Positions 33,853 to 45,081 of a stretch of 64,000 bases of DNA are shown here, piece by piece. Position 1 is the stretch's first letter. Every line of letters starts with the position of its first letter. A program made the translations under genes and the position numbers. The notes beneath the pieces were generated by a model. It saw only the letters and a program-made list of their open reading frames with translations. It was not told where the DNA came from and searched no databases. This DNA is from Pyrenochaeta sp. MPI-SDFR-AT-0127 (lineage: Eukaryota > Ascomycota > Dothideomycetes > Pleosporales > Cucurbitariaceae): assembly GCA_020747015.1 (NCBI GenBank), contig JAGTJM010000060.1, forward strand, positions 124,001 through 188,000, written 5' to 3'.

Positions 33853-34035
33853 GATCATTCGACGTCCACATCACTGCAGCGTCAACATGACTCAGGGCAA
33901 TAACGCAGTATTGAAAAATATACTTGGCTACGGGATTGCATGATGGCTCTTCGCTGTCGTCCCATTGCCACTACAGATGCGAATCCCATGATTCTCAGCA
34001 TCCATTACTTCCTCGGGCGATATTCAAAGATGCGA

Positions 34036-35581
34036 CTACAGCTCCCGGTCTGCCGCCTTGAGGGGCTTCTCCTCGTCCGCTGCCTTCTCCGCAACGATTT
34101 TTTTCTCCCCAGTCCAGTTCATAGCCTTCAAGCGCTCGGTTAGAATTGGGTGCGAATGGTGGAAACTCGAGTAGAACCAGTCAGCGTCCATGCTGGAAAG
34201 GTTCTGAACTTGAAGCTTGATCAAAGAAGCACCTAGCTCGCGTGCATACCCAAGTTTCACAGCGAAAGCGTCTATGCAGAGTCAGTTTAGATGCTCATAT
34301 GAAGACGGGAAGGATGACATACCAGCTTCATACTCCATGCTGCGCGTCCAGATGTTCAAGAGGAGTTTCACAATCGAGTCGGTGGGCGAAAGGATCTCGT
34401 TGAACAGGATAAATCCAACAATGACTGGCTTCTCGCGACGAAAGCCAAAGTCTGTGTACAGCGAGTTGTTGTTGATGAATACGGAGAAGAGAGCGAACAT
34501 GTAGAAAAGATGCGCCTGGCTAATGAAGAGAAGTCGTGATGTGTGATTCATCTTCCAATGACCAAGCTCATGTGCCAGAACAGCCTCAACCTCCTTGTCC
34601 GTGCTCTTCTCCAGCAATGTATCATAGATTACGATTTTCTTCTTACCGATCCAAGGAAGTCCAGTGAAGTAGGCATTGCTGTGAGCGCTGCGCTTGCTGC
34701 CATCAATAACCTGCAATTCGGCAAGAGGGAATTGGAGCTTTGAAGCAAGGGTTTCAACAGACTCCTTGAGCTTGCCGGGCTGGAGCGGCTCGAGCTTATT
34801 GAACAGTGGTACGATGAGGATGGGGTAGATAGTCATGGCCGAGATTTGAACTACAAGCATGAAGACCCAGAGATAATAGAAGAAGTTCTGCCCCGTGCGC
34901 TTGATGATGGCCAGGAATGCGCTGCCAATTGGAATGCCAAAGGCAATGGCAAGAGCCTGGCCCTTGACCATGTCGGTGAGCCAAAGCTTAACAGTCATCT
35001 TGTTAAAGCCGAACGCCTCCTCCAGCACGAAGCTGTGGTAGTATGAGAAGCCAAGGCCGGCAACTAGATCGATCCATCCCAGAAGATACATGAATAGCAG
35101 AGACTGTGAAATCTCTCCAGAGAACCGAACTGGCGCAAAGCGGGCGAGGACGGAACCGGCGACGCTCCAGACAATGGGATAGGCGTTGAAGTAGAGGAAG
35201 GCAAGGGACTTGGCCTGGTTGAAGAGGCCGGAGATGAAGCTGAACTTTGCCTTTGCGCGACCGTATTGCTACTGGAGATTAGCCCACAAACGCGTAGCAC
35301 GAGGAAGGGATGTGCTGACCTGAGACTTGTCGAAGGTAGCTCTGTCGATTTCCTTATCGAGTGCCTTGGGAACTGTGGTGCGCTGGAGAACGCGATATTG
35401 ACGGAAGAGCAGCCAGTTTTCGAGAGCGAATTCAGCGAGCGAGAAGCCCACAACGAGGCGCTTCCATGGAAAGAGGGGACGGTCGAGCCAGCGCGCCAGG
35501 CGCTTGACTATGTTAGCCCGAGGAGTCTTGCATGATGGGTTAGGGGCTAGACTGGCATACCTGAAGCAATGCCTGGATCAT
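34036..35581 (-). CDS. STE24: CAAX prenyl protease 1 (STE24-type M48 metalloprotease)
   Basis: Four minus-strand exons: 35561-35581 (only 7 codons), 35320-35502, 34323-35268, 34036-34271; 461 aa. The zinc site is VLAHELGHWKMNHT (HExxH), and the third ligand Glu lies in SMEYEADAFAVKLG, which spans the last intron. Multiple transmembrane helices flank the site (FMYLLGWIDLVAGLGF, FFYYLWVFMLVVQISAM, LLFISQAHLFYMFALFSVF). N-terminal family motifs include RQYRVLQ and SQQYGRAKAKFSFISGLFNQ. Ste24 cleaves prenylated CAAX proteins and the a-factor precursor in the ER and inner nuclear membrane, and clears clogged translocons. Length matches the family. Confidence 0.95.
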
Positions 35582-36387
35582 GATTGTGGTATGGGAAAGG
35601 TGGAAAGTGAAGCTGCAAGTGCGCAAGTTGAGGACAGTTTCGCAACAGCAAAGCTGACGCGCAGGGGGGGGGGGGTCCCACTAGTCAGACAGCGGGTTCC
35701 GACAACGTCACGATGTCACATGAAAACAAGATCACTATAAACACCAGCCAGCTCCATTGTCTCTTTCTTTGATTGCAGCCTCGTCATTGCGGCAATGACT
35801 TTATCAAACCTGGATCACACCACTCACGTCGTTCGCCAATCACGCTCGGCGAGTAGTGATTGTCCAAGTAGCGGAACCGTCTTTTGCGCGGTCCTTTCGA
35901 CCACATCACACCGCGATCATATGCCTTTCCTTGTCATAATTGATTCTTCCATGTGCACTATGGCCCTGAAGACCATGTCTAACAACGAGCCTCTTCAACA
36001 AAGCTGCAAACTGACAATCGCTACAAGTTGAACATTAAAGGCAAAGATAACAGGCCCGAAGAACAGAGATGTCATTTTCAGGTACAATCGTACAAGTACA
36101 ATAGCCGCCAGAGACCATTGAGTGGTTTTATAGACAGGAGAAAAGCCCAGTGCCGAAGATACCGCGGTACCGACAATAAGAGGACACGAGTCGCTGAGAT
36201 AGAATTACATATGAAAATGAAATAGTTGGCAATAACTGCTGGCCTTTGAGTTGTGTCTAGGCCCAATTACTCCCCAATTCCTGAATTTGCAAGCATACTT
36301 GAGAACTTCTTTTAGTCCTAGATTCCTGATTCTCCATGACATACCGCACTAGAGCGTCTGAGCAAGAGTGGCAAATGGTACTCACAT
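35582..36387. other. Intergenic region with poly-G run
   Basis: About 800 bp between the STE24 start and the PAM17 stop. It contains a 12-base G homopolymer at 35664-35675. No gene supported. Confidence 0.55.
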
Positions 36388-37179
36388 TTACGATGCCTTG
36401 GCTGCCCGGTATCTGCCAGTTTTCAAGTTGAAGGCTCGTTGGTCCTTCAGCCACCGCCTGTAGCCGCCAACACTGCCGATCTTCTCGCCATAGTAATCTG
36501 GCGGGGGGTTTGCAAGAGAGGAAGCGGTTGGGTCGACGCGGTGGCGCTTGATGCGGTTAAAGAAGGCCGAGTCTTTCTGGAGACATGTTAGTGACGATAT
36601 TTACTAATACGGCTTGCAACACTCTGCTCCAGTGAAGAGGGGGCTCACCCGGGTGAAGTCCCCCAATACGCCCCTGTACGCTAGATTGAAGACCTGGTTG
36701 CCAAAGATAGGCCCAATCAGCCATCCCACCGCCATCATTCCCAATGTGCTCAAGCCCATCAGCATGAACGGGTCAAAACCACCAAGCTGCGCTGATAGCG
36801 TGGCGTCGTAGCCATTGTGGATCATGGTGGTAAGACCATAGTATGTCACACCGATTGCGCCGACACCAGAGCATACTTGACCGATTCTTCGACGCGTCCG
36901 GCGAAGGGCGAAGAAGTCGTTCCAGGTGAGTTGGGTGTCGGATCCATTTGGCGAATTGGCCGCAGGCTGTAAGGGGGCAGAGGAGGCACTGCGCACTATG
37001 GTCCTGCTATGCGAGATCGTTGGAAGTGCGCAGGGAGAGTTTTGCCATAGCTGGAGCTTGGTGCGCCTAGTACATGTTGAAAAGGAAGCGGCGGCGGCTG
37101 TGGAGCACGGAGCGATGATCGAGGGCGGGAATCGGTTTGCAAAAGCCCTCACCGGGCAGAAGGCGCTTCTTGTGAGCAT
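36388..37179 (-). CDS. PAM17: Mitochondrial import motor subunit PAM17
   Basis: Minus-strand exons 36649-37179 and 36388-36576, 239 aa, joined by a 72-nt intron with a cactaac branch site. The first 70 residues are rich in Arg, Ser and Ala and lack acidic residues, as in a mitochondrial presequence. Then comes LTWNDFFALRRTRRRIG, two transmembrane helices (GVGAIGVTYYGLTTMI and LMGLSTLGMMAVGWLIGPIFG), and a matrix-side tail DFFNRIKRHRVDP-like (KDSAFFNRIKRHRVDP) with PDYYGEKIGSVGGYRRWLKDQ. Pam17 sits in the inner membrane and organises the presequence translocase-associated motor at TIM23. Confidence 0.95.
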
Positions 37180-37569
37180 TGTGGTCGGGTTCTATATTGT
37201 GATTGGAGATGGTGCGTCGTGTTGGAATTGTGTTTGGGACGGCAATGGGGTTTCAACGAGCAGCGGAGCCCGGTCTTGGCAAAAAAGCTGCTGCGAGATG
37301 CGCAGCAAAGATGCAGACGCCCGATGGTGGTCGGGATGAGGTATTTGATAAGGCGCTCACGAGAGATGCAGTATCTGCATCCCAGTGCGTTCAAGTCAAC
37401 CAACAATCATCACACAAAAAGTTGCTTTCATATCACCTACTCCCACACGACGTCATGCTGGTTGGAGTCGGATCCTGCTGACTCAGCCGACCATGTGATG
37501 AAAATACAATAGCGAGCGCAACAGCGTGGGACTGCAGTGATCAAACCACCATCAACGACTGCGCCTTTC
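37180..37569. other. Promoter region of PAM17
   Basis: About 390 bp between the PAM17 start and the stop of the short-chain dehydrogenase gene. No further feature. Confidence 0.5.
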
Positions 37570-38559
37570 TCAAATATTTGGGTTCTTCCGTCTGTTCGCT
37601 CCGCCGTCCAGAACGAGCTCCTGTCCGCTCAGAAACCCGGCGCCCATGACATACTCTACCATCTCCGCCAGATCCTCTCCCCGACCCACTCTGCCCGCCG
37701 GGTGTTGCTTGTGGTAGAGCTCGTCGAGGTCCTCCGCCCAGCATTGCATGCGCAACTTCAATGCCTCATCGTCGTGCGGCGCGGTCTCTTTATAAGCTCC
37801 ATTCTGAAGGTCCCTTGTCTGCTCATCCCGAGCCTTACACTCGTGCTGCACGCTAACCCACCCTGGCGAGATTGCCATGACTCGGATGCCCCAGCGCTGG
37901 CACGAGACGGCCATGGCTTGTGTAAGAGCCAATACTCCGCCTTTGCTTGCGGCATAACCTTCACAGTCAGGATCCGACTGGTGGGCCCGAAAGGAGGAAA
38001 TGTTGATGATGATGCCTCCCTCATCAAACTTGTCCTCTCCGTGCAGGTTGACTGGCAATTGATTGAACTCGTCTGTACGCTTCAAGTCTTTGGACCGGTC
38101 GATACCATTTGTTCCGTCTTCTTGCGTGTTCTTACTCTTCATGTACGGAATCACGGCTTGGCTCAGATAGAATGGGGCGCTTAGGTTGGTTTGTATGTAT
38201 GCTTCCCATTGTTCGCCCGTTGCGACGTCTTCCATAGTGCCGTTGCCTGCATTGAAGAAGCCTCTGGCAACCCCAGCGTTGTTGATCAGAACATCTATGC
38301 GACCATCGAAGAACTCGGCGGCTTTCGCAACAGCAGATCGAATCTCTGCTGGATTGCGAAGATTAGCAATCGTGGAGCTGACTCGAGGAGCATATGCAGA
38401 GAGGTGCTGGTTTACAGCATACTCGAGCTCTTCGGCGTCGAAATCGATGATGAACAAACGGTGCGATGCGGGCAGTGAAAGTAGGTGCCTTGATGTGCAG
38501 CGCCCTATGCCCCTCGCGCCCCCAGTGATGATGATATTTTTGCTTTTGGTGGAGGGCAT
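37570..38559 (-). CDS. Short-chain dehydrogenase/reductase (SDR)
   Basis: Single exon, 329 aa from the Met at 38559 (MPSTKSKNIIITGG); an upstream Met would add 16 residues before the Rossmann strand and is less likely. The cofactor motif is TGGARGIG, with an acidic residue after beta-2 (IIDFDAEEL) that suggests NAD over NADP. NNAG follows, then the active-site Ser in INISSFRA and the YxxxK motif YAASK. The C-terminus ends in LVLDGGA. This is a classical SDR fold. Between NNAG and the active site the protein carries an unusual insertion of about 30 charged residues (KNTQEDGTNGIDRSKDLKRT). Substrate unknown. Confidence 0.88.
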   Translation of the reverse strand: MPSTKSKNIIITGGARGIGRCTSRHLLSLPASHRLFIIDFDAEELEYAVNQHLSAYAPRVSSTIANLRNPAEIRSAVAKAAEFFDGRIDVLINNAGVARGFFNAGNGTMEDVATGEQWEAYIQTNLSAPFYLSQAVIPYMKSKNTQEDGTNGIDRSKDLKRTDEFNQLPVNLHGEDKFDEGGIIINISSFRAHQSDPDCEGYAASKGGVLALTQAMAVSCQRWGIRVMAISPGWVSVQHECKARDEQTRDLQNGAYKETAPHDDEALKLRMQCWAEDLDELYHKQHPAGRVGRGEDLAEMVEYVMGAGFLSGQELVLDGGANRRKNPNI

Positions 38560-41166
38560 GGCGTAAGATATGCTTTTGGATTGCGAAATGTGGTGCTTTG
38601 ATCTCAATACTGGGCCCGCTCGATTCTAACAACAATGGCTGCAGACAGATAGCCTTATGTACCTGGAACCCACCTCAATTCGTCCTCCGGCTCGAATAGA
38701 GTGAATGCAGCGTAAGGTTCCGGAATAATATCATGGGCGTGGCGGAAACTCCCTTTCAGGCTGTTTTAACAGCTTGGCTTACCGAGAAATCGAGCCCTTC
38801 TGCCTGTGGTTCTCATCTGAACAGAGGAGATATGATATAAATGCTGTTGGGATCTTGGTCAGAGCTGTGGGTGTCCTGGCCAACAGGGCCGCGGATCCGT
38901 TGCACAAAGGGCTAGCTCGCTCCATCGGATATTCTTGCGATGACAATATACGGCGGGGAATGTCTCTCGAGCTCAGATGCTGTGCTCACTGCCCAAGTAA
39001 CATGTCTGCCACCCGAATGGGGGCTCGGGAACTGTGGACCAGGTGCGCGCTACGGAAAGTCGGAGCGGGTTGCGGACCGTAAACTGATCATCACGCGAAG
39101 GTTATGAACACTCTATTGCCGTGAGTAGTGGACTTGTTCAGCAACTTATTGCAGCACAAAAAGCTTTGCCTCTATATCCCCTCACTCCATTACGCGAAGT
39201 CTGGGCTACTGGTGGATCATAGGTATTTCAACCAACCACCACGATTTCAGGGTTTAGTCTTCTCAAAGACTGGAAGAAGCCACAAAAGCCCTCCAATTGC
39301 TCGTCTCATCAAACCATCAGTCCCACTAAGGAGGCCTTTCTCCGTCTAACAATCCTTAATATTCTTTAGGCTGCAGCACTTCTAGGTGAGAACATGTTCA
39401 AAACTCATGCTCCGTGTCGCGTATCTCCCGATTGGTCTACCCTGAGCCGTGTTTACGGAATATCCACCCTTGTCACCTTTCCAAACTGTTCGAAGGATCT
39501 GACCGCGGCTGCACCGGGCCCATACTCTGACGTGAGCCTGCTCCTCTGTTCTGCTACAAACCAGCATAGCCGCCGCATTTTGTAGTTAGTTATTGGGGCC
39601 GAGAGGAGATTTGAATTACTTCGCGGACCGCCAACATGATATATAACAAAGCCGTATGTAGCAGCAGTTTTGTTCCCTACAACGCGTTGCCATCCCGCGA
39701 ACACCCGGTTGCGGACAACAACAACAACAACAACAACAACATGGGTTTTCTGAGCCATCAGAAGGCGAGGCTAACGCGGATCATCCGCGTCGCCGGGAAC
39801 TCGAGCCGGTCCTTCCACCACGATTGTGAGGTGCATCTCTACTTTGAGATCAATATTCTACGTCTCCCATCAACTCCACCGACCTACGATGCTCTCACCC
39901 GTATCCTTGCATCGGCTATGCAAACTGCAAACTACATTCATTTTACAGACCAAGAACATTCCCACAAACATGAAAAAAAAAAGCAATGAGACCAAGCACC
40001 ATTTTAAACAACGCCTGTTCCTGGTCCAAATGTCATGCTTGATGCCACAAAGAATGGCTCTCGGCTGTGATTGTCCATCTGTCAATGATTACAATGCTCA
40101 ATAGTGACGTTTTAGCTGGCGCACCTGTGATTTCTGTCCTGAGACCAAGATTCATTAATCTGACTCTCTTCAGTAATTTCTTCTATTCTGATACTCTACA
40201 TTGGTGAGGCTTCATCTCCATATACTTGTATCCCTCAGGATTGTATTTGAGACTACCAAACCTTCTCTACAGTCATTGTTCAGCTTCCAAAACCGCCGAT
40301 TTCTTGATGAACCTGGAGTAAAGCAATTCAAGGTTCATAAATGTCTCGGACAACAGATTCGTGATCTGACATACTCGAACTCAACCTGTTACGAAGCAGC
40401 GAGAAACTAACATTACGTGATCTCACTCACATACCGTTGATCCGGTACTTTGCTACTAGTTGCTGATTGATGGGATTTCAGTGATCAATTGCCCTTATCA
40501 GGTAGGGTGTAGCCTAAGTCAGGATAATGAACCGAGCTGCATTGAGGGCGTTTCGGATCATCAGCAGCAGACAGCAGGGAGCGAGCGAAACATTTTGCTA
40601 GAATGGAGCTCCTTTCTGTATGAAGGAACTCGTTGTTTTTCGGGTGCCAGGGCTCCCTCAAATTTTGGTGGTAGCCTGATACTCAGCAACAATGAGCTCA
40701 TCTGTAAGTCGACTGGTGGTGTTATTCGATCGCTTGGACTACGGGAAAATCCTGATCGGAACTTGGCATTAAAAGTCACACCTGAAGTGAGACTGCATGT
40801 AGTCGGCAAGGCTGTTTGTCTGTTCAAAAAGGATTGCCTAACAGCTAGTTCGTAGTTCCACGAGGTCAGCGCAACTACACTATGGACACGAAACCATGCA
40901 TTTATGCTTACGAAACTATCTTCAGTAGCCGCCTGTTCTTCTCTAGCCTGATCGTAACAGGTATTACTATGACGCCAGCCTCGCTCGATGATCAATTCCA
41001 ACCCTAGCACGATCCAGTATACCCATATCCATCTTTGGAATCCCCTCTTATATTTTAACACTCCTTCAACATTGGTGTTCGGTGAATGCGTCGCCTCCTG
41101 CTGTATAGGAGTCTCCAATCGCAAAAAGCCATCAATTTTTGTCAGTTGTTGATATCACATGATGAT
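38560..41166. other. Gene-poor region, 2.6 kb
   Basis: The longest gap in the window. The largest frame is a minus-strand one of 187 codons (40561-41124) with no recognisable domain; it abuts the 3' end of the methyltransferase gene and may be chance. A trinucleotide repeat is at 39715-39740. No tRNA or transposon ends were seen. Confidence 0.5.
39715..39740. repeat. Trinucleotide microsatellite (ACA)n, 26 bp
   Basis: Uninterrupted ACA repeat of nearly nine units in the gene-poor region; likely length-variable. Confidence 0.9.
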
Positions 41167-42899
41167 CTACGCCTTCTTGGTGAGTTTGGCCTTGCTTGCT
41201 GCAAGTGCACCGGCCAAACTATACTGAGTGTTTATACCATCAATACGATGGACCGCATTCAGGTTCTTGACGCAAGTGATTTGGAAGCACGTAGCAGTGC
41301 CCTGGCGAGAAGCAATCGTGGAGTAGGCGAGAAAGTACTCCCAGATCTGATAAGATGTTAGCGATATCGAATAACATCGGATAATCAATACTTACACGAT
41401 ACCATCGCACCCCATACTTGGCAATGACCTTGTCCTTGTTGGCGAGCCAATTGCGGTACCACCTCCAAAGTGTCGCGGAGTAATGAACGCCAATGGTGTC
41501 TACCATCTTAACCTCGAAACCCGCCCCCTCAAGCTTGTCGATGACAAAACCGAGAGGAGTAGAAGCATCAGCACCTGGAAAGATGTACTTATTCATGAAG
41601 AGGCCCCAGGTGAAGTCCTCAAACTGCCAAGCCTTCCGAAGACCAGCAATTTGGAGGAAAAACACGCCATCATCTTCGAGCATATTGTATACTTGGTCAA
41701 AGAAACCGCCTAAATGACGAACACCGACGTGTTCGGCCATCTCGAGGCAGGTGATCTTGTTGTAGCCGCCTGGTGGAAGGGGAATGTCACGATAGTCCAT
41801 GCATAGGATCCTTGACTGTTCTTCTTCAATGCCAGACTTCCTAAGGCCATTGTTGCCCCAAGCTGTTTGGTTGCGACCAAGCGTGACGCCTGTGACGTGG
41901 GCGCCGTAATTGACAGAGGCGAATTTGGAGAGAGTGCCCCATCCGCAGCCGATGTCGAGCATCTTTTCGCCCTTCTTCAAATCTATCTTCTCACACACAA
42001 CAGCCATTTTATTGTCCTGTAGTTGTTCCAGACTCTCCTCCTTATTTATGTCGGAGATGACACCAGAAGTGTAGATCATGCGAGGACCGAGGAACCAGCC
42101 GTAGAAATCGTCGCCGCGGTCGTAATGGTCTCGTACCTGCTCCTCGTCTGGACAATGTTTCAGCCGGGCATTCATACTATGCGCATAAAACCAAATGGAA
42201 ATAGCTTACCCTGCGATCTGGAGTGCACGATCATCTCAGGGATGAAACCGAAGAGGAAGTGCTTGATAAGACCAAGCGTGAATCGCGGTTTGGACCAGTC
42301 ATGGCGCCATTCAAGAATGTCCAGCATGTCACCGTTGAGCTCTACCTCACCATCGAAGTATTTTTCTTGGAAAGTTTCGATGGGAATAAGCTTCTTGCCA
42401 TAGTAAGCATCACGGTCCTCTTCTTTGGTGAATTTGAGGTAATGTTCGATGGGCTTTCCTGGCAACTTGGCCTTTTCATTCTTACGGGGAGCGAATTCAG
42501 ACGTGAGCCACCAGAAGGGCCCAAGTATCGGGAGGGCTAAGACGAGGGCAAGGAAGACCCAAGTCTTGAAGCCCATGCCCCAGCTCCAAGTGATATAGGC
42601 TGGGACACCAATAAGCAATGAGATGAGGGCGATGTTGTTGAACGACTCGCGACCGGAGCCTTCTGCGGGTAGAGGGGCATTGGCAATCGTCGGGTACTGT
42701 TGTTCACCCAGTGTCAGCCAGCAGACTCTCCCGTTTGGCGCTCAATGACCGGTGTGTGGGGGTGGGTTTCCCTTCAAAGATTCACATGCAAACTTACAGC
42801 CGTAGTCTTGACACCACAGTCGAATTGGGGTGATGTGGGCGAGGGCGCCGGAGGCGTCTCAACCCACTCAAAGTTCTCCTCAGAGGTATTGCTGCTCAT
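41167..42899 (-). CDS. Sphingolipid C9-methyltransferase (SAM-dependent, CFA-synthase related)
   Basis: Four minus-strand exons: 42798-42899, 42210-42696, 41396-42147, 41167-41346; 506 aa. Introns are 101, 62 and 49 nt. Two N-terminal membrane helices (NNIALISLLIGVPAYITW and TWVFLALVLALPILGPFWWL) anchor it in the ER. Then comes the cyclopropane-fatty-acid-synthase-like domain, with DHYDRGDDFYGWFLGPRMIY, the SAM loop LDIGCGWGTLSKFA, CLEMAEHVG and the C-terminal TCFQITCVKNLNAVHR. Fungal members methylate C9 of the sphingoid base of glucosylceramide after delta-8 desaturation. In studied fungi this affects membrane order, growth and virulence. Length and order match the family throughout. Confidence 0.95.
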
Positions 42900-43281
42900 C
42901 TTGCGCAGCGCTGGGGAATTTTGCAAGACGGAAAAGTGCAGTTGTTGGGTTTTGGATGGCTGTGCCAAGCAGGAACGGTGAACAAGCGAGACTCCCTAGC
43001 CAGGGGTAGCTTGACTTTGAAGCTTAGCGCCCAGTAGCAGGACGCGCAGCCCTCGAAAAGGTGCTCTTGTGCGCCAAAGGGCGATGAACACGGTTTGACC
43101 GAGAAGTGTGGATTGCTCTAGATTTTGACTTTTTCACACACACTCTCTCTCTCTTATTTTTGGCTTTTCGCTCGTTTGTAGCTGGAGTTGAGGACAGGCG
43201 CCAGCCATGAAAATACAGTGCGGGGATCGTGGGTCTTCAGTTTTTCGCATCTGCCAGGGCTTAACTGGAGGAACACGATAA
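42900..43281. other. Promoter region of the methyltransferase gene
   Basis: About 380 bp. A CA/CT-rich microsatellite-like stretch lies at about 43135-43153. No gene supported. Confidence 0.5.
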
Positions 43282-44312
43282 TTATTGAGCATCGACAAGT
43301 AGCTTCCTCTTGATAATGTCTATCGTTTCCGTTGTGACACCAATTTTTGCGAGATAATTGCACACACCACCGTACTCTTCCAGAAGGTGCGCGTGTACAC
43401 TCTTCACCACATCCGAGGGGCAGAGAGCAAACCTCTCCGAAAGACCAATAGATTGAATCTCCTTCATCCTTGCCTCCTTCTCTGATGCAAGCTCGGCCTC
43501 TGAGCTGCGATAATCTAGATCAATGGCTTGTTCGTCAACTCCTAGCAGGAAAAGTACCAGCATCACGACGAGCCCTGTTCGATCTTTGCCTTGGGTGCAA
43601 TGAACCAAAATGGGCCAGTTATGTTCCTCCGCAAACACGTCAAAGACTTGCTTCACCTCGTATGTGCATACATCTAGAGAGCTTATGGCCAGTCCGACAA
43701 GTCCCATCTTTTCCATATGTGGCGAGAGGATTTTAATGGCATCCAGACGGTAGCCCAACAACATTAGGCCGACCAAATGGATGTACTCGAACCAAGACAG
43801 TTTTGAAAGTAACATGCGGGAGAAGGCAGAACCATTGAAATTGATGTTGTAGTACGCAATATTGGGCATTTTCAGGGGTTCAGCAACAGCATCGTTTGTT
43901 TGGGAGAGGGCGGCCGAAGCCTTGATATTCGCAGCTTGTTTTCGGGCTTGTTCAATGTGCTCGGTCCTATTGCCAATTAGGAGGGGTTTGTGCAATCTTT
44001 GAAGCATTGATTGCATACTTGGTTCGCAAGTCGATTATGCTTTTCACCTTGTAGTCATGAATGAGTCTCTGTCTGTCTTGGAAGGATGCTTCGTCTTGTG
44101 CTGTCAGCACTGCACATGGCAATGGAGGACGGAATACACACCGGGCCGAGCGCATCGGTACAGCAACCCTGTCTGTAGGCGTCTGTAGAACGGTAAGCAT
44201 CGTATATGGAGCAAACTTGACAAACATACCGTGTATGAGTGGCCTCGTTCACGAACTCGCTCACATCGCGGAAATTTAGAATGCTGCCTAGTGGCGGGCG
44301 CAGTCCTGTCAT
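43282..44312 (-). CDS. Tyrosine-specific protein phosphatase, Y_phosphatase3 family
   Basis: Five-part assembly reduced to four introns: minus-strand exons 44230-44312, 44142-44182, 44019-44094, 43282-43966; 294 aa. Introns are 47, 47 and 52 nt. The spliced N-terminus reads GSILNFRDVSEFVNEATHTR, then LQTGLLYRCARPDEA and HDYKVKSIIDLRTKTEHI, the typical start of this family. The catalytic P-loop is VHCTQGKDRTG (Cys-X5-Arg), and the C-terminus ends with a helical YGGVCNYLAKIGVT segment common to the family. It should dephosphorylate phosphotyrosine or phosphoinositide in the cytosol; substrate not predictable. It is divergent from EIS1 with about 770 bp between starts. Confidence 0.88.
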
Positions 44313-45081
44313 ATCTGGACGAAACTATGTGCAGGCTGCAAATACTAGTTGACAGCACAGGCGCAGACGGGAGGAGCAAGCAGAAGTCGGTGCTAGTTGG
44401 ACATTGATTTTCATGCTGACGTCGACGCGTTCAGGCCACACTAACGCGTTTGGACCACTCTTTTATCCCTGTCTGCTACTTCATGGGAGTTGCCATAGTT
44501 AGATGGCGCCCGCCAAAAAGTCTGGAGGGCAGGGGGCATGTGTTAGCCTGGCCAAAGGGTGTGCTATGTCCTGCTCGCTTGCATCACCACAAATCCATGC
44601 CGCGTATGGTGCCATTTGGTTTTCGGGACGGCAGCTCCTAGAGCCATTCTATGAGGCTGTGGGGCGTGGGAAGCCTGTCATCGAGGGGGCATCGTGCAGA
44701 GGGCCGTAGATGCGCACAGGGAATGTGGACACAGTACTGCATTGCTCGACCGCTTTGGCAACTCTGCAGCCCAATTGAAGCTGGGGCAGGGCAGGACGAT
44801 CGCCAGGGCAGCCACAAGTCCTAACCGAACCCAGCAAAGGTCAGTTGTGAGGGCGCACGCCAGCCAGCGAGGCGGGCGATCTTCCGCTCAGCATATGACA
44901 TCACCGTTCGAGCCGCCTAGCTACACCAACCCATCATATTAGCCATGTCCGGCGCTGCAAAGGCTACGGGTGTCCGTCTCTGCAGCCCGTATCTCCCAAA
45001 GCCCGTATGTTACGACATCCCAACTCTTTACCGGCAGTCTTGTAGCCATTGCTTTGCGCTTGCTCCACACTGAGTCGCATC
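44313..45081. other. Divergent promoter region of phosphatase and EIS1 genes
   Basis: About 770 bp. Short frames only; GC-rich. No clear TATA or repeat. Confidence 0.5.

Noticed and set aside
40561..41124. 187-codon minus-strand frame next to the methyltransferase 3' end
   Set aside because: Composition and lack of domain or intron signals suggest chance; possibly 3' UTR sequence.
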